From the NCBI RefSeq assembly GCF_022919155.1, contig NZ_CP095045.1, positions 1,364,001 to 1,428,000 on the forward strand: a stretch of DNA of 64,000 nucleotides, written 5' to 3'. Position numbers and translations under genes: made by a program. The notes under the pieces are model-generated. The model was not told the origin of the DNA. It ran no database searches and saw only the letters and a program-made list of their open reading frames with translations. Below, piece after piece: positions 19,413-28,473 of the stretch. Numbering within the stretch: position 1 is the stretch's first letter; each line of letters begins with the position of its first letter. This stretch comes from Leucobacter allii. GTDB taxonomy: Bacteria > Actinomycetota > Actinomycetes > Actinomycetales > Microbacteriaceae.

Positions 19413-19428
19413 CCCGAAAGGTGCCAGC

Positions 19429-20178
19429 ATGCACACGCTCTCCTCGCGACGATCCGATGACGGCATCGTCGAGCACGACATCGACCCGCACGGCGTTCCC
19501 GGTCTCCTCTGTGTACCGGAGTCGGCGTCCCTCCGGACGCCGGCGCCGCTCATCCTCATGGGGCATCCCGGCGGATTGCGGCATATGCGTCCGCGACTCC
19601 TCCTCCGCGCGCGGCGCGCGGCGGCGGACGGCTTCGCGACGGCGGCCCTGGAACTCCCCGGCGCCGGGGGACGTCGGCCGCTCGTCGACGTCGATCGCGC
19701 GCGACGCGAACTGCGCCGGCGCATCGAGGCCGGTGCCTCGATCGACGATGAGCTCGTCGATCGGCTCATCGCCCCGCTGGTGTCCCGGGCGGTTCCGGAA
19801 TGGCGGAGCGCGCTCGACGCGGTGCTGCGCCTGCCCGAGATCGCCGACGGGCCGGTCGGCGTCTCCGGCGGCGTGACGGCGATCGGCGTCCGCATGGCCG
19901 CCGTCGATTTGCGGGTGGCGGCACTCGGTCTCTTCGCCGGCAGCTACGTGCCGCGTGCGACGCTCGCGGAGGCGCGCGGCATCACGACGCCGCTGCACAT
20001 GCTGCTGCAGTGGGATGACGCCGGCAACGACCGAGATCTCGCGCTCGAGCTGTTCGACGCGTTCGGTTCCTCCGAGAAGACGCTGCAGGCGAACCTGGGC
20101 GGGCACACGCGGGTTCCGGCGCACGCGGGGGAGGACGCGGCGCGGTTCTTCCAGCGGCACCTCGCCAGGACCGTCTGA
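19429..20178 (+). CDS. Alpha/beta hydrolase
   Basis: A 249-residue alpha/beta-hydrolase-fold protein. The oxyanion-hole segment is LILMGHPGGLRHMRP, and the nucleophile elbow is GVSGGV with the likely nucleophilic serine. A candidate catalytic histidine lies in GGHTRVPAH near the C-terminus. The GxSxG glycines are present, but the rest of the strand differs from classic esterases. The substrate is unknown. It follows the possible leader peptide and ends at a strong bidirectional hairpin facing qcrB. Confidence 0.75.
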   Translation: MHTLSSRRSDDGIVEHDIDPHGVPGLLCVPESASLRTPAPLILMGHPGGLRHMRPRLLLRARRAAADGFATAALELPGAGGRRPLVDVDRARRELRRRIEAGASIDDELVDRLIAPLVSRAVPEWRSALDAVLRLPEIADGPVGVSGGVTAIGVRMAAVDLRVAALGLFAGSYVPRATLAEARGITTPLHMLLQWDDAGNDRDLALELFDAFGSSEKTLQANLGGHTRVPAHAGEDAARFFQRHLARTV

Positions 20179-20231
20179 GGCCGGGCCCGCCGTCGGAACC
20201 CTCCGAGCGGATCCGACCCCGCGCGCAGCAC

Positions 20232-20274
20232 ACCGGGCCGGCCCCCGCAGCAACGCTGCGGGGGCCGGCCCGGT
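20232..20274. terminator. 20-bp perfect hairpin between convergent genes
   Basis: Positions 20232-20251 pair perfectly with 20255-20274 around a three-base AAC loop, between the hydrolase (+) and qcrB (-). No T-tract is present. It probably terminates both transcripts. Confidence 0.8.
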
Positions 20275-20291
20275 TCATGCGACCGTCCGGG

Positions 20292-21920
20292 TCAGTGCCC
20301 GTCGTGGTGGCCCTGCTCGATCTCGCCCTGGCTCGGCGGGACGATCCGGTCCTCGAAGAACCAGCGGCTGAAGCCGGCGCGGAGGCGCTTGGAGAACGGG
20401 ATCCGGCCGTCGTCGTTCGGACGGAGCATGAGCGGCGCGTAGTCGTGGTAGCTGACCAGCTGCCACTGCTCGTAGGCGTCGAGGGGCTTGTGCACCTCGA
20501 TGAACTCGCCGCCCGGCATCCGCACGATGCGACCCGACTCGTAGCCGTGCAGCGCGATCGTACGATCCTTCTTCTGCAGCGCGATGCAGATCCGCTTCGC
20601 GACCTGGTAGGCGACGATCGGCCCGAGGATGAGGAGCGCCTGCAGGGCGTGGATGACGCCCTCCATGGAGAGCTGGAAGTGCGTCGCCATGAGGTCGGAG
20701 CTCGCCCCGGCCCACATCACCGCGTAGAAGGTGACGCCGGCCGCGCCGATGGCGGTGCGGGTGGGCGCGTTGCGGGGACGGTCGAGGATGTGGTGCTCGC
20801 GCTTGTCGCCGGTCACCCACGCCTCGATGAAGGGGTAGATCGCGACGAGCACGATGAAGATGCCGATGATGATGAGCGGCAGCAGCATGTTGAACGACCA
20901 CGTGTAGCCGAACCACTCCGCCTCGAGCCCCGGCGGGACCAGGCGCAGCATGCCGTCCGCGAAGCCGATGTACCAGTCGGGCTGGGTGCCCGCGGACACG
21001 GGGGAGGGATCGTAGGGGCCGTAGTTCCAGATCGGGTTGATGCCGACCATCGAGGCGATCAGCACGATCACGCCGAACACGATGAAGAAGAAGCCGCCGG
21101 CCTTGGCCGCGTAGACGGGGAGCACCGGGAAGCCGACCACGTTGCCCTGCGTCTTGCCCGGGCCGGGGTACTGCGTGTGCTTGTGGATGACCACGAAGGC
21201 GAGGTGCAGCGCCACGAACAGGATCACGAGGGCGGGCAGCACCATGATGTGCAGCATGTACAGGCGGCCGACGATGTCGGTGCCGGGGAACTCGCCTCCG
21301 AAGAAGAAGTACGAGAGGTAGGTGCCGATCACGGGGATCGCCTTGATGATGCCGTCGATGATGCGCAGGCCGTTGCCGGAGAGCACGTCGTCGGGGAGCG
21401 AGTAGCCCGTGAAGCCCTCGGCCATGGCGAGGATGAAGAGCACGAAGCCGATCACCCAGTTGAGCTCGCGCGGCTTGCGGAAGGCGCCCGTGAAGAAGAT
21501 GCGGAGCATGTGCAGGCCGATGGACGCCACGAAGAGCAGCGCGGCCCAGTGGTGCACGTGGCGCATGAGGAGCCCGCCGCGGACCGAGAAGGAGATGTCG
21601 AGCGTCGACGCCATGGCGGCGGACATCTCGAGGCCCTTCATCGGGACGTAGGGGCCGGTGTAATGGGTCTCCACCATCGTCGCCTGGAAGAACAGCGTCA
21701 GGAAGGTGCCCGAGATGAGGATGACGACGAAGCTGTAGAGCGCGACCTCGCCGAGCAGGAACGACCAGTGGTCGGGGAAGACCTTGCGGCCGAACTCCTT
21801 GACCGCGACGCCGATCTTGGTGCGCTCGTCGATGTAGTTCGCCGCCGCGGCGGTGAAGCGGCTGGAGCCGCTCTGCGCCGAGCCGCTCTGCGCGGGGGAT
21901 TCGGTGACGGTGTTGCTCAC
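20292..21920 (-). CDS. qcrB: Cytochrome bcc complex cytochrome b subunit
   Basis: QcrB holds the two b hemes and the quinol sites of the cytochrome bcc complex. The 542-residue protein has about nine membrane helices; the heme-ligand region reads MRHVHHWAALLF. A long hydrophilic C-terminal extension (beyond about residue 430) is characteristic of actinobacterial QcrB. GTG 21920 overlaps the qcrA stop by four bases. Gene order ctaE-qcrC-qcrA-qcrB is the standard actinobacterial operon. Confidence 0.97.
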   Translation of the reverse strand: MSNTVTESPAQSGSAQSGSSRFTAAAANYIDERTKIGVAVKEFGRKVFPDHWSFLLGEVALYSFVVILISGTFLTLFFQATMVETHYTGPYVPMKGLEMSAAMASTLDISFSVRGGLLMRHVHHWAALLFVASIGLHMLRIFFTGAFRKPRELNWVIGFVLFILAMAEGFTGYSLPDDVLSGNGLRIIDGIIKAIPVIGTYLSYFFFGGEFPGTDIVGRLYMLHIMVLPALVILFVALHLAFVVIHKHTQYPGPGKTQGNVVGFPVLPVYAAKAGGFFFIVFGVIVLIASMVGINPIWNYGPYDPSPVSAGTQPDWYIGFADGMLRLVPPGLEAEWFGYTWSFNMLLPLIIIGIFIVLVAIYPFIEAWVTGDKREHHILDRPRNAPTRTAIGAAGVTFYAVMWAGASSDLMATHFQLSMEGVIHALQALLILGPIVAYQVAKRICIALQKKDRTIALHGYESGRIVRMPGGEFIEVHKPLDAYEQWQLVSYHDYAPLMLRPNDDGRIPFSKRLRAGFSRWFFEDRIVPPSQGEIEQGHHDGH

Positions 21921-23032
21921 TTGAGACGCTCCCAGAAGCTCGGGCCGACGGGTTCATGGAAATCGCTCTGCGCGACGAGGTAGCCCTCGTCGTCGACCGT
22001 GATCGGCAGCTGGGGCAGCGGGCGCTTCGCCGGCCCGAAAATCACCTTCGCCTCCTGGGAGACGTCGAACTGCGACTGGTGGCAGGGGCAGAGGAGGTGG
22101 TGGGTGTGCTGCTCGTACAGCGCGACGGGGCAGCCGACGTGGGTGCAGACCTTGGAGTACGCGACGATGCCGTCGTAGGACCAGCCCTTGCGCTCCTCGG
22201 AGACCTGCAGCTCGGACTGGTCGAGGCGCATGAGCAGCACGATCGCCTTCGCCTTTGCATCGAGCAGGTGCTCGCTGCCGCCGCGCTCATCGAGCGACAT
22301 GGCCGCGAAGTCCTCGTGGTTGAGGGTCTCGGGGATGACGTGGAACGCCGAGCCGATGGTGACCTCGCTGGCCTTGATCGGCACGCCGGAGGGGTCGCGG
22401 GCGAGACGGACTCCCTTGTCCCACATCGTGTGCTTGAGCAGCTGCACCGCGTCGCGATCCTGCGGCGCGAGGCCGCGCAGGAGCGTGATGCCCGGCAGCG
22501 GGAACGCGATCAGGGCGCCGATGAGGCTGTTGCGCACGAGCGAGCGGCGGGAGAAGCCGGACTCCTCGTCGGCGAGCTTGAACACCTCGGCCGATGCCTC
22601 GCGGGTCGGGGCGTCGCTCGCGACGGGGTGGCGGTAGTCGATCGACTCGTGATCCGCCATGATCGCCTTGCCCCAGTGGACGGCGCCGATGCCCACGGCG
22701 AGCAGCGCGAGCGCCATGCCGAGGCCCACGAACATCGTGTGGAGGCGGATCGCCATGAGTTCTCCCGTTTCGATCGGGAAGAACATGTAGGCGAGGACGG
22801 CGCCGAGGCTGCCGGCGATCGAGATGTAGAAGAGCGTGTAGACCGTGCGCTCGGCGCGCTTGGACTTCTTCGGATCGAGGTCCGTGACGCGCTTGCGGTG
22901 CGGGGGAAGGCCCGGATTTTGCACGGCGTCCGGCGCGATCACCGCGGTGCCCACCGCGGCATCGGCCGAGCCGTGGCCCTGGGCTGCGACAACGGCGCCA
23001 CTATCGCCGTTGTTCTTCGCTTCCTCTGCCAT
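21917..23032 (-). CDS. qcrA: Cytochrome bcc complex Rieske iron-sulfur subunit
   Basis: QcrA carries the Rieske 2Fe-2S cluster that accepts the first electron from quinol. The ligand boxes CTHVGC and CPCHQS are present near residues 300-325. Unlike most Rieske subunits, the protein has three N-terminal hydrophobic segments, as known for actinobacterial QcrA. I place the start at ATG 23032 because AAGGAG lies five bases upstream; ATG 23056 would add eight residues but has only a weak site. The length is 371 residues. Confidence 0.96.
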   Translation of the reverse strand: MAEEAKNNGDSGAVVAAQGHGSADAAVGTAVIAPDAVQNPGLPPHRKRVTDLDPKKSKRAERTVYTLFYISIAGSLGAVLAYMFFPIETGELMAIRLHTMFVGLGMALALLAVGIGAVHWGKAIMADHESIDYRHPVASDAPTREASAEVFKLADEESGFSRRSLVRNSLIGALIAFPLPGITLLRGLAPQDRDAVQLLKHTMWDKGVRLARDPSGVPIKASEVTIGSAFHVIPETLNHEDFAAMSLDERGGSEHLLDAKAKAIVLLMRLDQSELQVSEERKGWSYDGIVAYSKVCTHVGCPVALYEQHTHHLLCPCHQSQFDVSQEAKVIFGPAKRPLPQLPITVDDEGYLVAQSDFHEPVGPSFWERLK

Positions 23033-23078
23033 GTTGCTCCTTGACTCCTGACTCATGAACTCGTTGCGCGTCGTCTGA

Positions 23079-23888
23079 TCAGTTCGACTTCGCGGTGACC
23101 CACACGGTGAGTCCGATGATGGCGCCCAGGCCGATCACCCAGATGAACAGGCCCTCGGCCACCGGGCCGATGGACCCGAGGGTGAGGCCGCCGACTGCGG
23201 GCTTCTCCTCGATGTACTTGAGGTACGAGATGATGTCGGCCTTGTCCTGCGGCGACAGGTTCGCGTCGCTGAAGACGGGCATGTTCTGCGGGCCGGTGAC
23301 CATGGCCTCGTAGATGTGCGTGGGGGCGACGCCGGTGAGCGACGGGGCGAACTTGCCCTCGGTGAGCGCACCGCCGGCCGCGGCGACGTTGTGGCACATG
23401 GCGCAGTTGATGCGGAAGAGCGAACCGCCGTTGGCGATGCCCTCGTCGTCGCTGTCGGCCTGGATGTACTGCGACTCCGGCAGCGCGGGCCCGGGAGCCA
23501 GCGAGGCGACGTACGCGGCCATCTGCAGCGTCTGCTCCTCGGTGAACTGCTGCGGCTTCACCATGCCCTGCGGTCCCTGGAAGGCGAGGGGCATGCGGCC
23601 CGTGCCGACCTGGAAGTTGACCGAGGCCGCACCGACGCCGATGAGCGTCGGGCCGTCGTCGGTGCCCTCGGCGCCCGCGCCGTGGCAGGTGGCGCAGTTG
23701 GCGCCGAACAGCTTCTCTCCCGCCTCGATGGTGGCAGGGGACTCGAGGTCGATCTCGGCGGTCGCGGGGCTCTGGCTGAACCCGGCGTACGCGGCTCCGG
23801 TCACGAGCAGGCCGACCGCGACGAGAGCGGCGGTGGCCAGCGGGTGCCGGCGGCCGGACTTGCGAACGTTCTTCTTGGCGCGAGCCAT
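23079..23888 (-). CDS. qcrC: Cytochrome bcc complex diheme cytochrome c subunit
   Basis: QcrC is the membrane-anchored diheme cytochrome c that replaces soluble cytochrome c in Actinobacteria and passes electrons directly to CuA of CtaC. The 269-residue protein has an N-terminal hydrophobic segment (about 17-36), two heme sites, CATCH (Cys65, Cys68, His69) and CAMCH (Cys162, Cys165, His166), and a C-terminal membrane anchor (about 238-262). It lies between ctaE and qcrA in one operon. Confidence 0.97.
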   Translation of the reverse strand: MARAKKNVRKSGRRHPLATAALVAVGLLVTGAAYAGFSQSPATAEIDLESPATIEAGEKLFGANCATCHGAGAEGTDDGPTLIGVGAASVNFQVGTGRMPLAFQGPQGMVKPQQFTEEQTLQMAAYVASLAPGPALPESQYIQADSDDEGIANGGSLFRINCAMCHNVAAAGGALTEGKFAPSLTGVAPTHIYEAMVTGPQNMPVFSDANLSPQDKADIISYLKYIEEKPAVGGLTLGSIGPVAEGLFIWVIGLGAIIGLTVWVTAKSN

Positions 23889-23909
23889 GTTCTCGATTAC
23901 TCCTGACCC

Positions 23910-24539
23910 CTACTTGAGGACGTAGATGATGATGAAGAGGATGATCCACACGATGTCGACGAAGTGCCAGTAGTAGGACACGACGACGGCGGTGGTCTCC
24001 TCCTTGTGCGTGAAGTTCTTGACCGCGTAGATGCGCCCGATCACCAGCAGGAAGGCGACGAGGCCGAGCGACACGTGGATGCCGTGGAAGCCGGTGGTCA
24101 TGTAGAAGGCGGAGCCGTAGGGGTCGGAGCTCAGCGTGATGCCCTCGGAGACGAACGTGGCGTACTCCCACGCCTGCCCGGCGACGAACACGGCGCCCAT
24201 GAAGAAGGTGAGGTAGAACCACTCGACCGTGCCCCACTTCTTCGGGCTGGCACCGGTGGCGCGCGGCTGCATGCGCTCGGCGGCGAAGACGCCCGCCTGC
24301 GCGGTGAAGGAGGAAGCGACCAGGATGATGGTGTTGGTCAGCGCGAAGGGGAAGTTGTGCTTCGCCGCCTGATCCGCCCACAGCTCGGGGTTCATGGCCC
24401 GCAGCGTGAAGTAGATCGCGAAGAGGCCCGCGAAGAACATGACCTCGCTGCCGAGCCACACGATCGTGCCGACGGCGACGAGATTCGGTCGCTTCACCGA
24501 GGGCACGGCTGACTGGGTATTCATAGTGGTCGTTGTCAC
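23910..24539 (-). CDS. ctaE: Cytochrome c oxidase subunit III
   Basis: CtaE is a core membrane subunit of the aa3 oxidase, here the first gene of the ctaE-qcrCAB operon. The 209-residue protein has five hydrophobic helices and the conserved [13 protein letters not shown] segment. GTG 24539 and ATG 24524 are both possible: GGAGGG lies almost on top of GTG and about 16 bases before ATG, so neither is ideally spaced. I give the longer version. Confidence 0.94.
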   Translation of the reverse strand: MTTTTMNTQSAVPSVKRPNLVAVGTIVWLGSEVMFFAGLFAIYFTLRAMNPELWADQAAKHNFPFALTNTIILVASSFTAQAGVFAAERMQPRATGASPKKWGTVEWFYLTFFMGAVFVAGQAWEYATFVSEGITLSSDPYGSAFYMTTGFHGIHVSLGLVAFLLVIGRIYAVKNFTHKEETTAVVVSYYWHFVDIVWIILFIIIYVLK

Positions 24540-24797
24540 CCCTCCATTATGGCTGAAAGTCTGGTGTGCGTTTTCACTCCGGGACGGCGCGCCGAACTTT
24601 CTGCGAGTTACCCGCCAAGCCTACCGTGTCGGCGGACCGTCGCGCGCACGGCGAGGGGGTCGTTCATCTGATGAATCCGCGGGATTCCGCGGCGGATCGG
24701 GGGTGAGCGAGGGGAGCGCGCCCGGGGAGCGGGCCGCGGTTCTGAGAGCCGTCCGGAGACGCTCCCCGCTGCTCCGAGCCGCTCCGCGGGTGCTCGG

Positions 24798-24803
24798 TAG
24801 ACT
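24798..24803 (+). promoter_or_regulatory. -10 element of probable leaderless trpD transcript
   Basis: TAGACT ends six bases before ATG 24810. The six intervening bases are all G, so transcription should start at or next to the start codon. The 24540-24797 stretch contains no gene that I can support. Confidence 0.55.
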
Positions 24804-24809
24804 GGGGGG

Positions 24810-25877
24810 ATGATCGACGAACGCACCTGGCCGACTGTCCTGTCCACGCTGCTCGACGGCGAGGACCTGAGCGTGTCGCAGGCCGAGTGGGCGATGTCGC
24901 GCTTCATGACCGGCGAGGCGACGGGCGCGCAGATCGGCGCCTTCCTCGTGGCCCTGCAGTCCAAGGGCGCCACGGTGGAGGAGGTCATCGGCTTCCGCGA
25001 CGCCATCCTGGCGGAGGCCGCGCCGATCTCGCTCCCCGCGATGTCGCTCGACATCGTCGGCACCGGAGGCGACCGCTTCGGCACGGTGAACGTCTCGACG
25101 ATGGCCTCCATCACGGCCGCGGCCGCGGGGGTGCCCGTCGTGAAGCACGGCAACCGCGCGGCGAGCAGCCTCTCGGGCGCCTCCGATGTGCTCACCGCGC
25201 TCGGGATCGATCTCGCGCTGGAGGCCGATCAGCTGGCCGACGCCTTCGCGGAGGCCGGCATCGCGTTCGTCCACGCCGCGCGGTTCCTGCCCGGATTCCG
25301 CCACGTGGCTCCGGCGCGGGCGGAGCTCGGCATCCCGACGGTCTTCAACTTCCTCGGGCCGCTGTGCAATCCGGTGCGCCCCGAGGCCTCGGCGGTCGGC
25401 GTCGCCGACATCGACCGGGTGCCGATCTTCGTCGGCGTCTTCCGGCTCCGCGGCGCGTCGGCGCTGGTCTTCCGCGGCGACGACGGGCTCGACGAGCTGA
25501 CGACGACGGGCCATTCCCGCCTCTGGGAGGTGAGCCGGGGCGGGCTCACCGAGCACGACATCGATCCCCGCGACCTCGGCATCCCGCGCGCGCGCATCGA
25601 GGACCTCGTCGGCGGCACGCCGGAGGAGAACGCCGCGGTCGTGCACCGCGTGCTCGCCGGCGAGGAGGGGCCGGTGCGCGACATCGTGGTGCTCAACGCG
25701 GCGGCCGGACTCGTCGCGTTCGATCTCGCCGGGCACCCCGAGTCCGCCGAGCGCGCGCTGCTCGAGCGGCTGGCGGAGAAGGTCGAACTGGCGAGAGAGG
25801 CGATCGACTCCGGGCGGGCCGCGGCGAAGCTCGCCGCCTGGTCCGAGGCGACGCGGCGCCGGGGCTCAGTCGGCTGA
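24810..25877 (+). CDS. trpD: Anthranilate phosphoribosyltransferase
   Basis: TrpD joins anthranilate and PRPP in tryptophan synthesis. The 355-residue protein has the glycine-rich PRPP loop GTGGDRFGTVNVSTM, the KHGNRAASS motif, and the GPLCNPVRP segment. It is divergent from ctaE, an arrangement shared with other Actinobacteria. The only other trp gene here is trpF, 1.1 kb away on the opposite strand, so the two are not an operon. Its stop overlaps the end of the M23 gene by 12 bp. Confidence 0.97.
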   Translation: MIDERTWPTVLSTLLDGEDLSVSQAEWAMSRFMTGEATGAQIGAFLVALQSKGATVEEVIGFRDAILAEAAPISLPAMSLDIVGTGGDRFGTVNVSTMASITAAAAGVPVVKHGNRAASSLSGASDVLTALGIDLALEADQLADAFAEAGIAFVHAARFLPGFRHVAPARAELGIPTVFNFLGPLCNPVRPEASAVGVADIDRVPIFVGVFRLRGASALVFRGDDGLDELTTTGHSRLWEVSRGGLTEHDIDPRDLGIPRARIEDLVGGTPEENAAVVHRVLAGEEGPVRDIVVLNAAAGLVAFDLAGHPESAERALLERLAEKVELAREAIDSGRAAAKLAAWSEATRRRGSVG

Positions 25878-26876
25878 GCCGGGATCCGACGTCGCGATGC
25901 CGCCGCTCGGCGGCGCCGTCGGATCGATCGTCGTCGCATCCGCCGGATCCGACGAGGGGCTCGCCGTCCCGCTCGGCACGGTCGTCTCGCCCGGCTCGCG
26001 CGACGCGCGGTTGTACTTCGCGAGGAAGGGCATCGGATCGACCGGCTCGTCGTCGACGCGGATCGCGAGGTGCAGGTGCGCGCCGAAGGCCATGCCCGTG
26101 GCGCCGACCTTGCCGACGGGGTCGCCCATCATGACGACATCGCCGACCTCGTAGTCGCTGGACGCGTCCTGCATGTGGCAATAGCGGCTCGTGACCTCCT
26201 GGCCGTCGATCTCATGGGCCAGCTTGACCCCGAACCCGCAGCCGTCGGACGCGAAGCCGGCCTCGAGCACGCGGCCGTCGGCGATCGCGACGATCGGCGT
26301 GCCCTCGGTCGCGGCGAAGTCCTGCGCGTCGTGGAACTGCTCCACCGGCGCGGTGCGATAGCCGAAGGGGTCGGTGAGCAGCACCGGCGAGGTGAAGGGG
26401 TAGCTCACGAGGGCGGACGGTCGGAGGGCGTAGGACGCCTGGACGGCCTCCTCGCTGTCGACGGCGTTGATCTCGGCGACGGAGACCGGCATGTCGGAGG
26501 CGGAGGTCTCGGAGAACAGCCCCTGCTGCACCGCGCCCGCGACCTGCTGCTCGGCCTCGGCCTGCGTCGTCATCGGGAGGGCGAGCGCCAGGACGAGGCC
26601 GCCGACGCTCGCCGCTGCGGCGGTCGCGGCGACGCGGTGCCGCAGCGTGCGCCGGGGCGCCGCGGGCTCGGCCGGTGGGGCGGCGTCGTCGGGCACGTGC
26701 TCCCGGCGGGGGACGAGCACTTCGAGCGGGGTCCGGGGGGACGGCTCGGACGGAGCCGACGCCACAGGGGATGCGGGTGCGGCGTCGTTCTCCTGCGGCT
26801 CGGGCGTCGCTCCTCGGTCGGGAAGGGACCTGTGGGACGGCTGCTGCGGGAGATCCCGCCGGGGGAGTCGGGTCAT
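25866..26876 (-). CDS. M23 family metallopeptidase
   Basis: A 336-residue membrane-anchored or secreted peptidase likely to cut peptidoglycan cross-bridges. A proline-rich cytoplasmic N-terminus is followed by one hydrophobic segment (about residues 83-103). The C-terminal M23 domain has the zinc-ligand motifs FHDAQD and AHLHLAI, and a Pro/Ser/Thr-rich tail ends the protein. ATG 26876 follows GAAAG; in-frame codons further upstream run through an A+T-rich promoter-like stretch and are unlikely. No signal cleavage site is evident. Confidence 0.88.
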   Translation of the reverse strand: MTRLPRRDLPQQPSHRSLPDRGATPEPQENDAAPASPVASAPSEPSPRTPLEVLVPRREHVPDDAAPPAEPAAPRRTLRHRVAATAAAASVGGLVLALALPMTTQAEAEQQVAGAVQQGLFSETSASDMPVSVAEINAVDSEEAVQASYALRPSALVSYPFTSPVLLTDPFGYRTAPVEQFHDAQDFAATEGTPIVAIADGRVLEAGFASDGCGFGVKLAHEIDGQEVTSRYCHMQDASSDYEVGDVVMMGDPVGKVGATGMAFGAHLHLAIRVDDEPVDPMPFLAKYNRASREPGETTVPSGTASPSSDPADATTIDPTAPPSGGIATSDPGSAD

Positions 26877-26920
26877 GCGGACTTTCGGGTTCTCGCGCGG
26901 CTCCGGACCGGCCGCGCGCA

Positions 26921-26940
26921 AATATAACGAACAGGTTACC
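26921..26940 (-). promoter_or_regulatory. Promoter-like stretch of the M23 gene
   Basis: The short A+T-rich stretch reads GGTAACCTGTTCGTTATATT on the minus strand, with TATATT (26926-26921) as a candidate -10. It would give a leader of about 35-40 nt. No riboswitch-like fold was recognised. Confidence 0.35.
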
Positions 26941-27001
26941 GCGCGATCCCGTGAATCACCAGATCCCGTCGGTTGCCGCGGACGGCGCCCGCGTCTCCTC
27001 C

Positions 27002-27661
27002 TCAGGATGCCGCGGTCGCACCGCGGCCCGGGCCACCCGCGGCACGGGCCGCGGCGATGAAGCGGGCGATGCGGCCGGGATCCTTCACCCCGGGCGCCGA
27101 CTCGACGCCGCTCGACACGTCGACGCCCCAGGGGCGCGCGTGCGAGACGGCCTCGGCCACGTTCTCGGGGGAGAGGCCGCCGGCCAGGATCCACCCGTCG
27201 CCGATGCGGGCCCGCAGCGCCGGATCCGACCCCAGCGGGCGCACGTCCCAGGTCTCGCCGGATCCCGGCGTGGCCCCGTCGAGGAGGAGGCGCTCCTCGG
27301 CGCGGTCGCCGGCCCGGAGATCGGGTTCGCTCGCGAGTGAGGTCGCGCGCCAGATGCGGGGGAGGATCCGTCGGGCGTCGGCGAAATCTGCGGCGTCGTA
27401 GGGGCCGTGCAGCTGGAGGACGTCGAAGCCGAGCTCCGCGGCGAGGGCCGCGGCCTCCGCGGCCGGAAGCGTGTTGACGACGAGGGCGGTGTCGATCGCC
27501 GGGGCCTCGGCGCGGGCCGCGGCGATGACCGCGGCCGCCTCGGTGCGGTTCGCGTGCCGGGGGCTGCGCGGGCTCATGACGACGCCGACCGCGTCGGCGC
27601 CGAGCCGCGCGGCGTGCGCGGCGTGCGCGGGATCCCGCAGTCCGCAGATCTTGAGGTACAT
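27002..27661 (-). CDS. trpF: Phosphoribosylanthranilate isomerase
   Basis: TrpF catalyses the Amadori rearrangement of phosphoribosylanthranilate. The 219-residue barrel protein opens with MYLKICGLRD, which contains the catalytic cysteine. It continues with LQLHGP, GWILAGGLSPENV and GVDVSSGVES, the phosphate-binding end of the barrel. ATG 27661 is chosen because the family begins exactly at this methionine. A TACGCT -10-like element lies about 60 bases upstream. Confidence 0.95.
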   Translation of the reverse strand: MYLKICGLRDPAHAAHAARLGADAVGVVMSPRSPRHANRTEAAAVIAAARAEAPAIDTALVVNTLPAAEAAALAAELGFDVLQLHGPYDAADFADARRILPRIWRATSLASEPDLRAGDRAEERLLLDGATPGSGETWDVRPLGSDPALRARIGDGWILAGGLSPENVAEAVSHARPWGVDVSSGVESAPGVKDPGRIARFIAAARAAGGPGRGATAAS

Positions 27662-27854
27662 GTCGCTCCGCCCGTCCGGTCCGCCCGATCGTGCTCGGGC
27701 GCGCGGCCGTATCCGGCACGCGCCTCCAGCGTACCGGGGCCGCCCGGTGCGCGGCCCCGGCGCCCTCGCGGCCGGCGCCGACGAGGGGTGCCGTGCTGCG
27801 CGCACGGATGCCGCCGGGTGCGCGAGGGGCGTCGCGCTCGCGGACGACGCGGGG

Positions 27855-28346
27855 TCAGCGCGCGGCGGGACGCCACGCGGGAGCCGGATCGACGGCCGTG
27901 GATATCCGCCGGCTGATCGTCGAGAGCTGCCGCAGCTGCGCCGCGGTCAGCGAGTCGAAGACGAGGCGGCGGACGAGCGCGTGGTGTCCGGGCGTCGAGC
28001 CGGCGACCATCTCCCGCCCGGCCTCCGTGAGTTCGCCGCGGATGCTCCGTCCGTCGTCCGGGTCGGGGGAGCGGCGCACCCACCCCTTCGCCTCCAGTCG
28101 GGACATCGCGCGCGAGAGCCGAGACGGGGTGCTGCTCGCGTAGCCGGCGAGGGTGCTCATCCGCAGCGAGCGGCCCGGGGCGCGATCGAGCGCGGTGAGG
28201 ATGCCGTGCTCGAAATGGCTGAGCCCGCTGTCGCGCTGCAACTGCGCATCGAGCGCTCCGGGCAACCGCTCGAGCAGCGTCGCGAAGTCCGCCCAGACCT
28301 CGAGTTCTGCGGCGTCCAGCTCCCTCGGCTCCTCGGCGTCGTGCAT
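27855..28346 (-). CDS. MarR-family transcriptional regulator
   Basis: A 163-residue winged-helix regulator. The recognition region reads LAGYASSTPSRLSRAMSRLEAKGWV and the wing PDPDDGRSIRGELTEAG, both typical of MarR. It is divergent from an SDR gene, and two palindromic 18-mers lie in the shared intergenic region, so it probably represses that gene and responds to a small ligand. ATG 28346 is probably leaderless. Confidence 0.9.
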   Translation of the reverse strand: MHDAEEPRELDAAELEVWADFATLLERLPGALDAQLQRDSGLSHFEHGILTALDRAPGRSLRMSTLAGYASSTPSRLSRAMSRLEAKGWVRRSPDPDDGRSIRGELTEAGREMVAGSTPGHHALVRRLVFDSLTAAQLRQLSTISRRISTAVDPAPAWRPAAR

Positions 28347-28352
28347 GTCTGC

Positions 28353-28358
28353 AGCCTA
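28353..28358 (-). promoter_or_regulatory. -10 element of probable leaderless marR transcript
   Basis: TAGGCT on the minus strand ends six bases before ATG 28346, with no ribosome site between. Confidence 0.5.
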
Positions 28359-28397
28359 GCGGGGGTCTTGCGGCCGCGCGAGCGATGTGATTTCCCA

Positions 28398-28437
28398 GAC
28401 AAATAAAAATATGTCAGAATAGTTTCTCAAGCAACTA
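28398..28437. promoter_or_regulatory. Twin palindromic operator between marR and SDR gene
   Basis: TAGTTTCTCAAGCAACTA (28420-28437) is an 18-base palindrome with 7 of 9 pairs matching. A second, weaker 18-mer (28398-28415, GACA...TGTC, 6 of 9 pairs) lies upstream. Their centres are 22 bp apart, two helical turns, so two MarR dimers could bind the same face. Confidence 0.55.
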
Positions 28438-28473
28438 AAAGAGCCCGCGATCATGCGGAAGAACGGAGTGGAT

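Noticed and set aside
26877..27001. c-di-AMP (ydaO) riboswitch upstream of the M23 peptidase
   Set aside because: The leader is under 50 bases from the likely start and shows no fold of that size.
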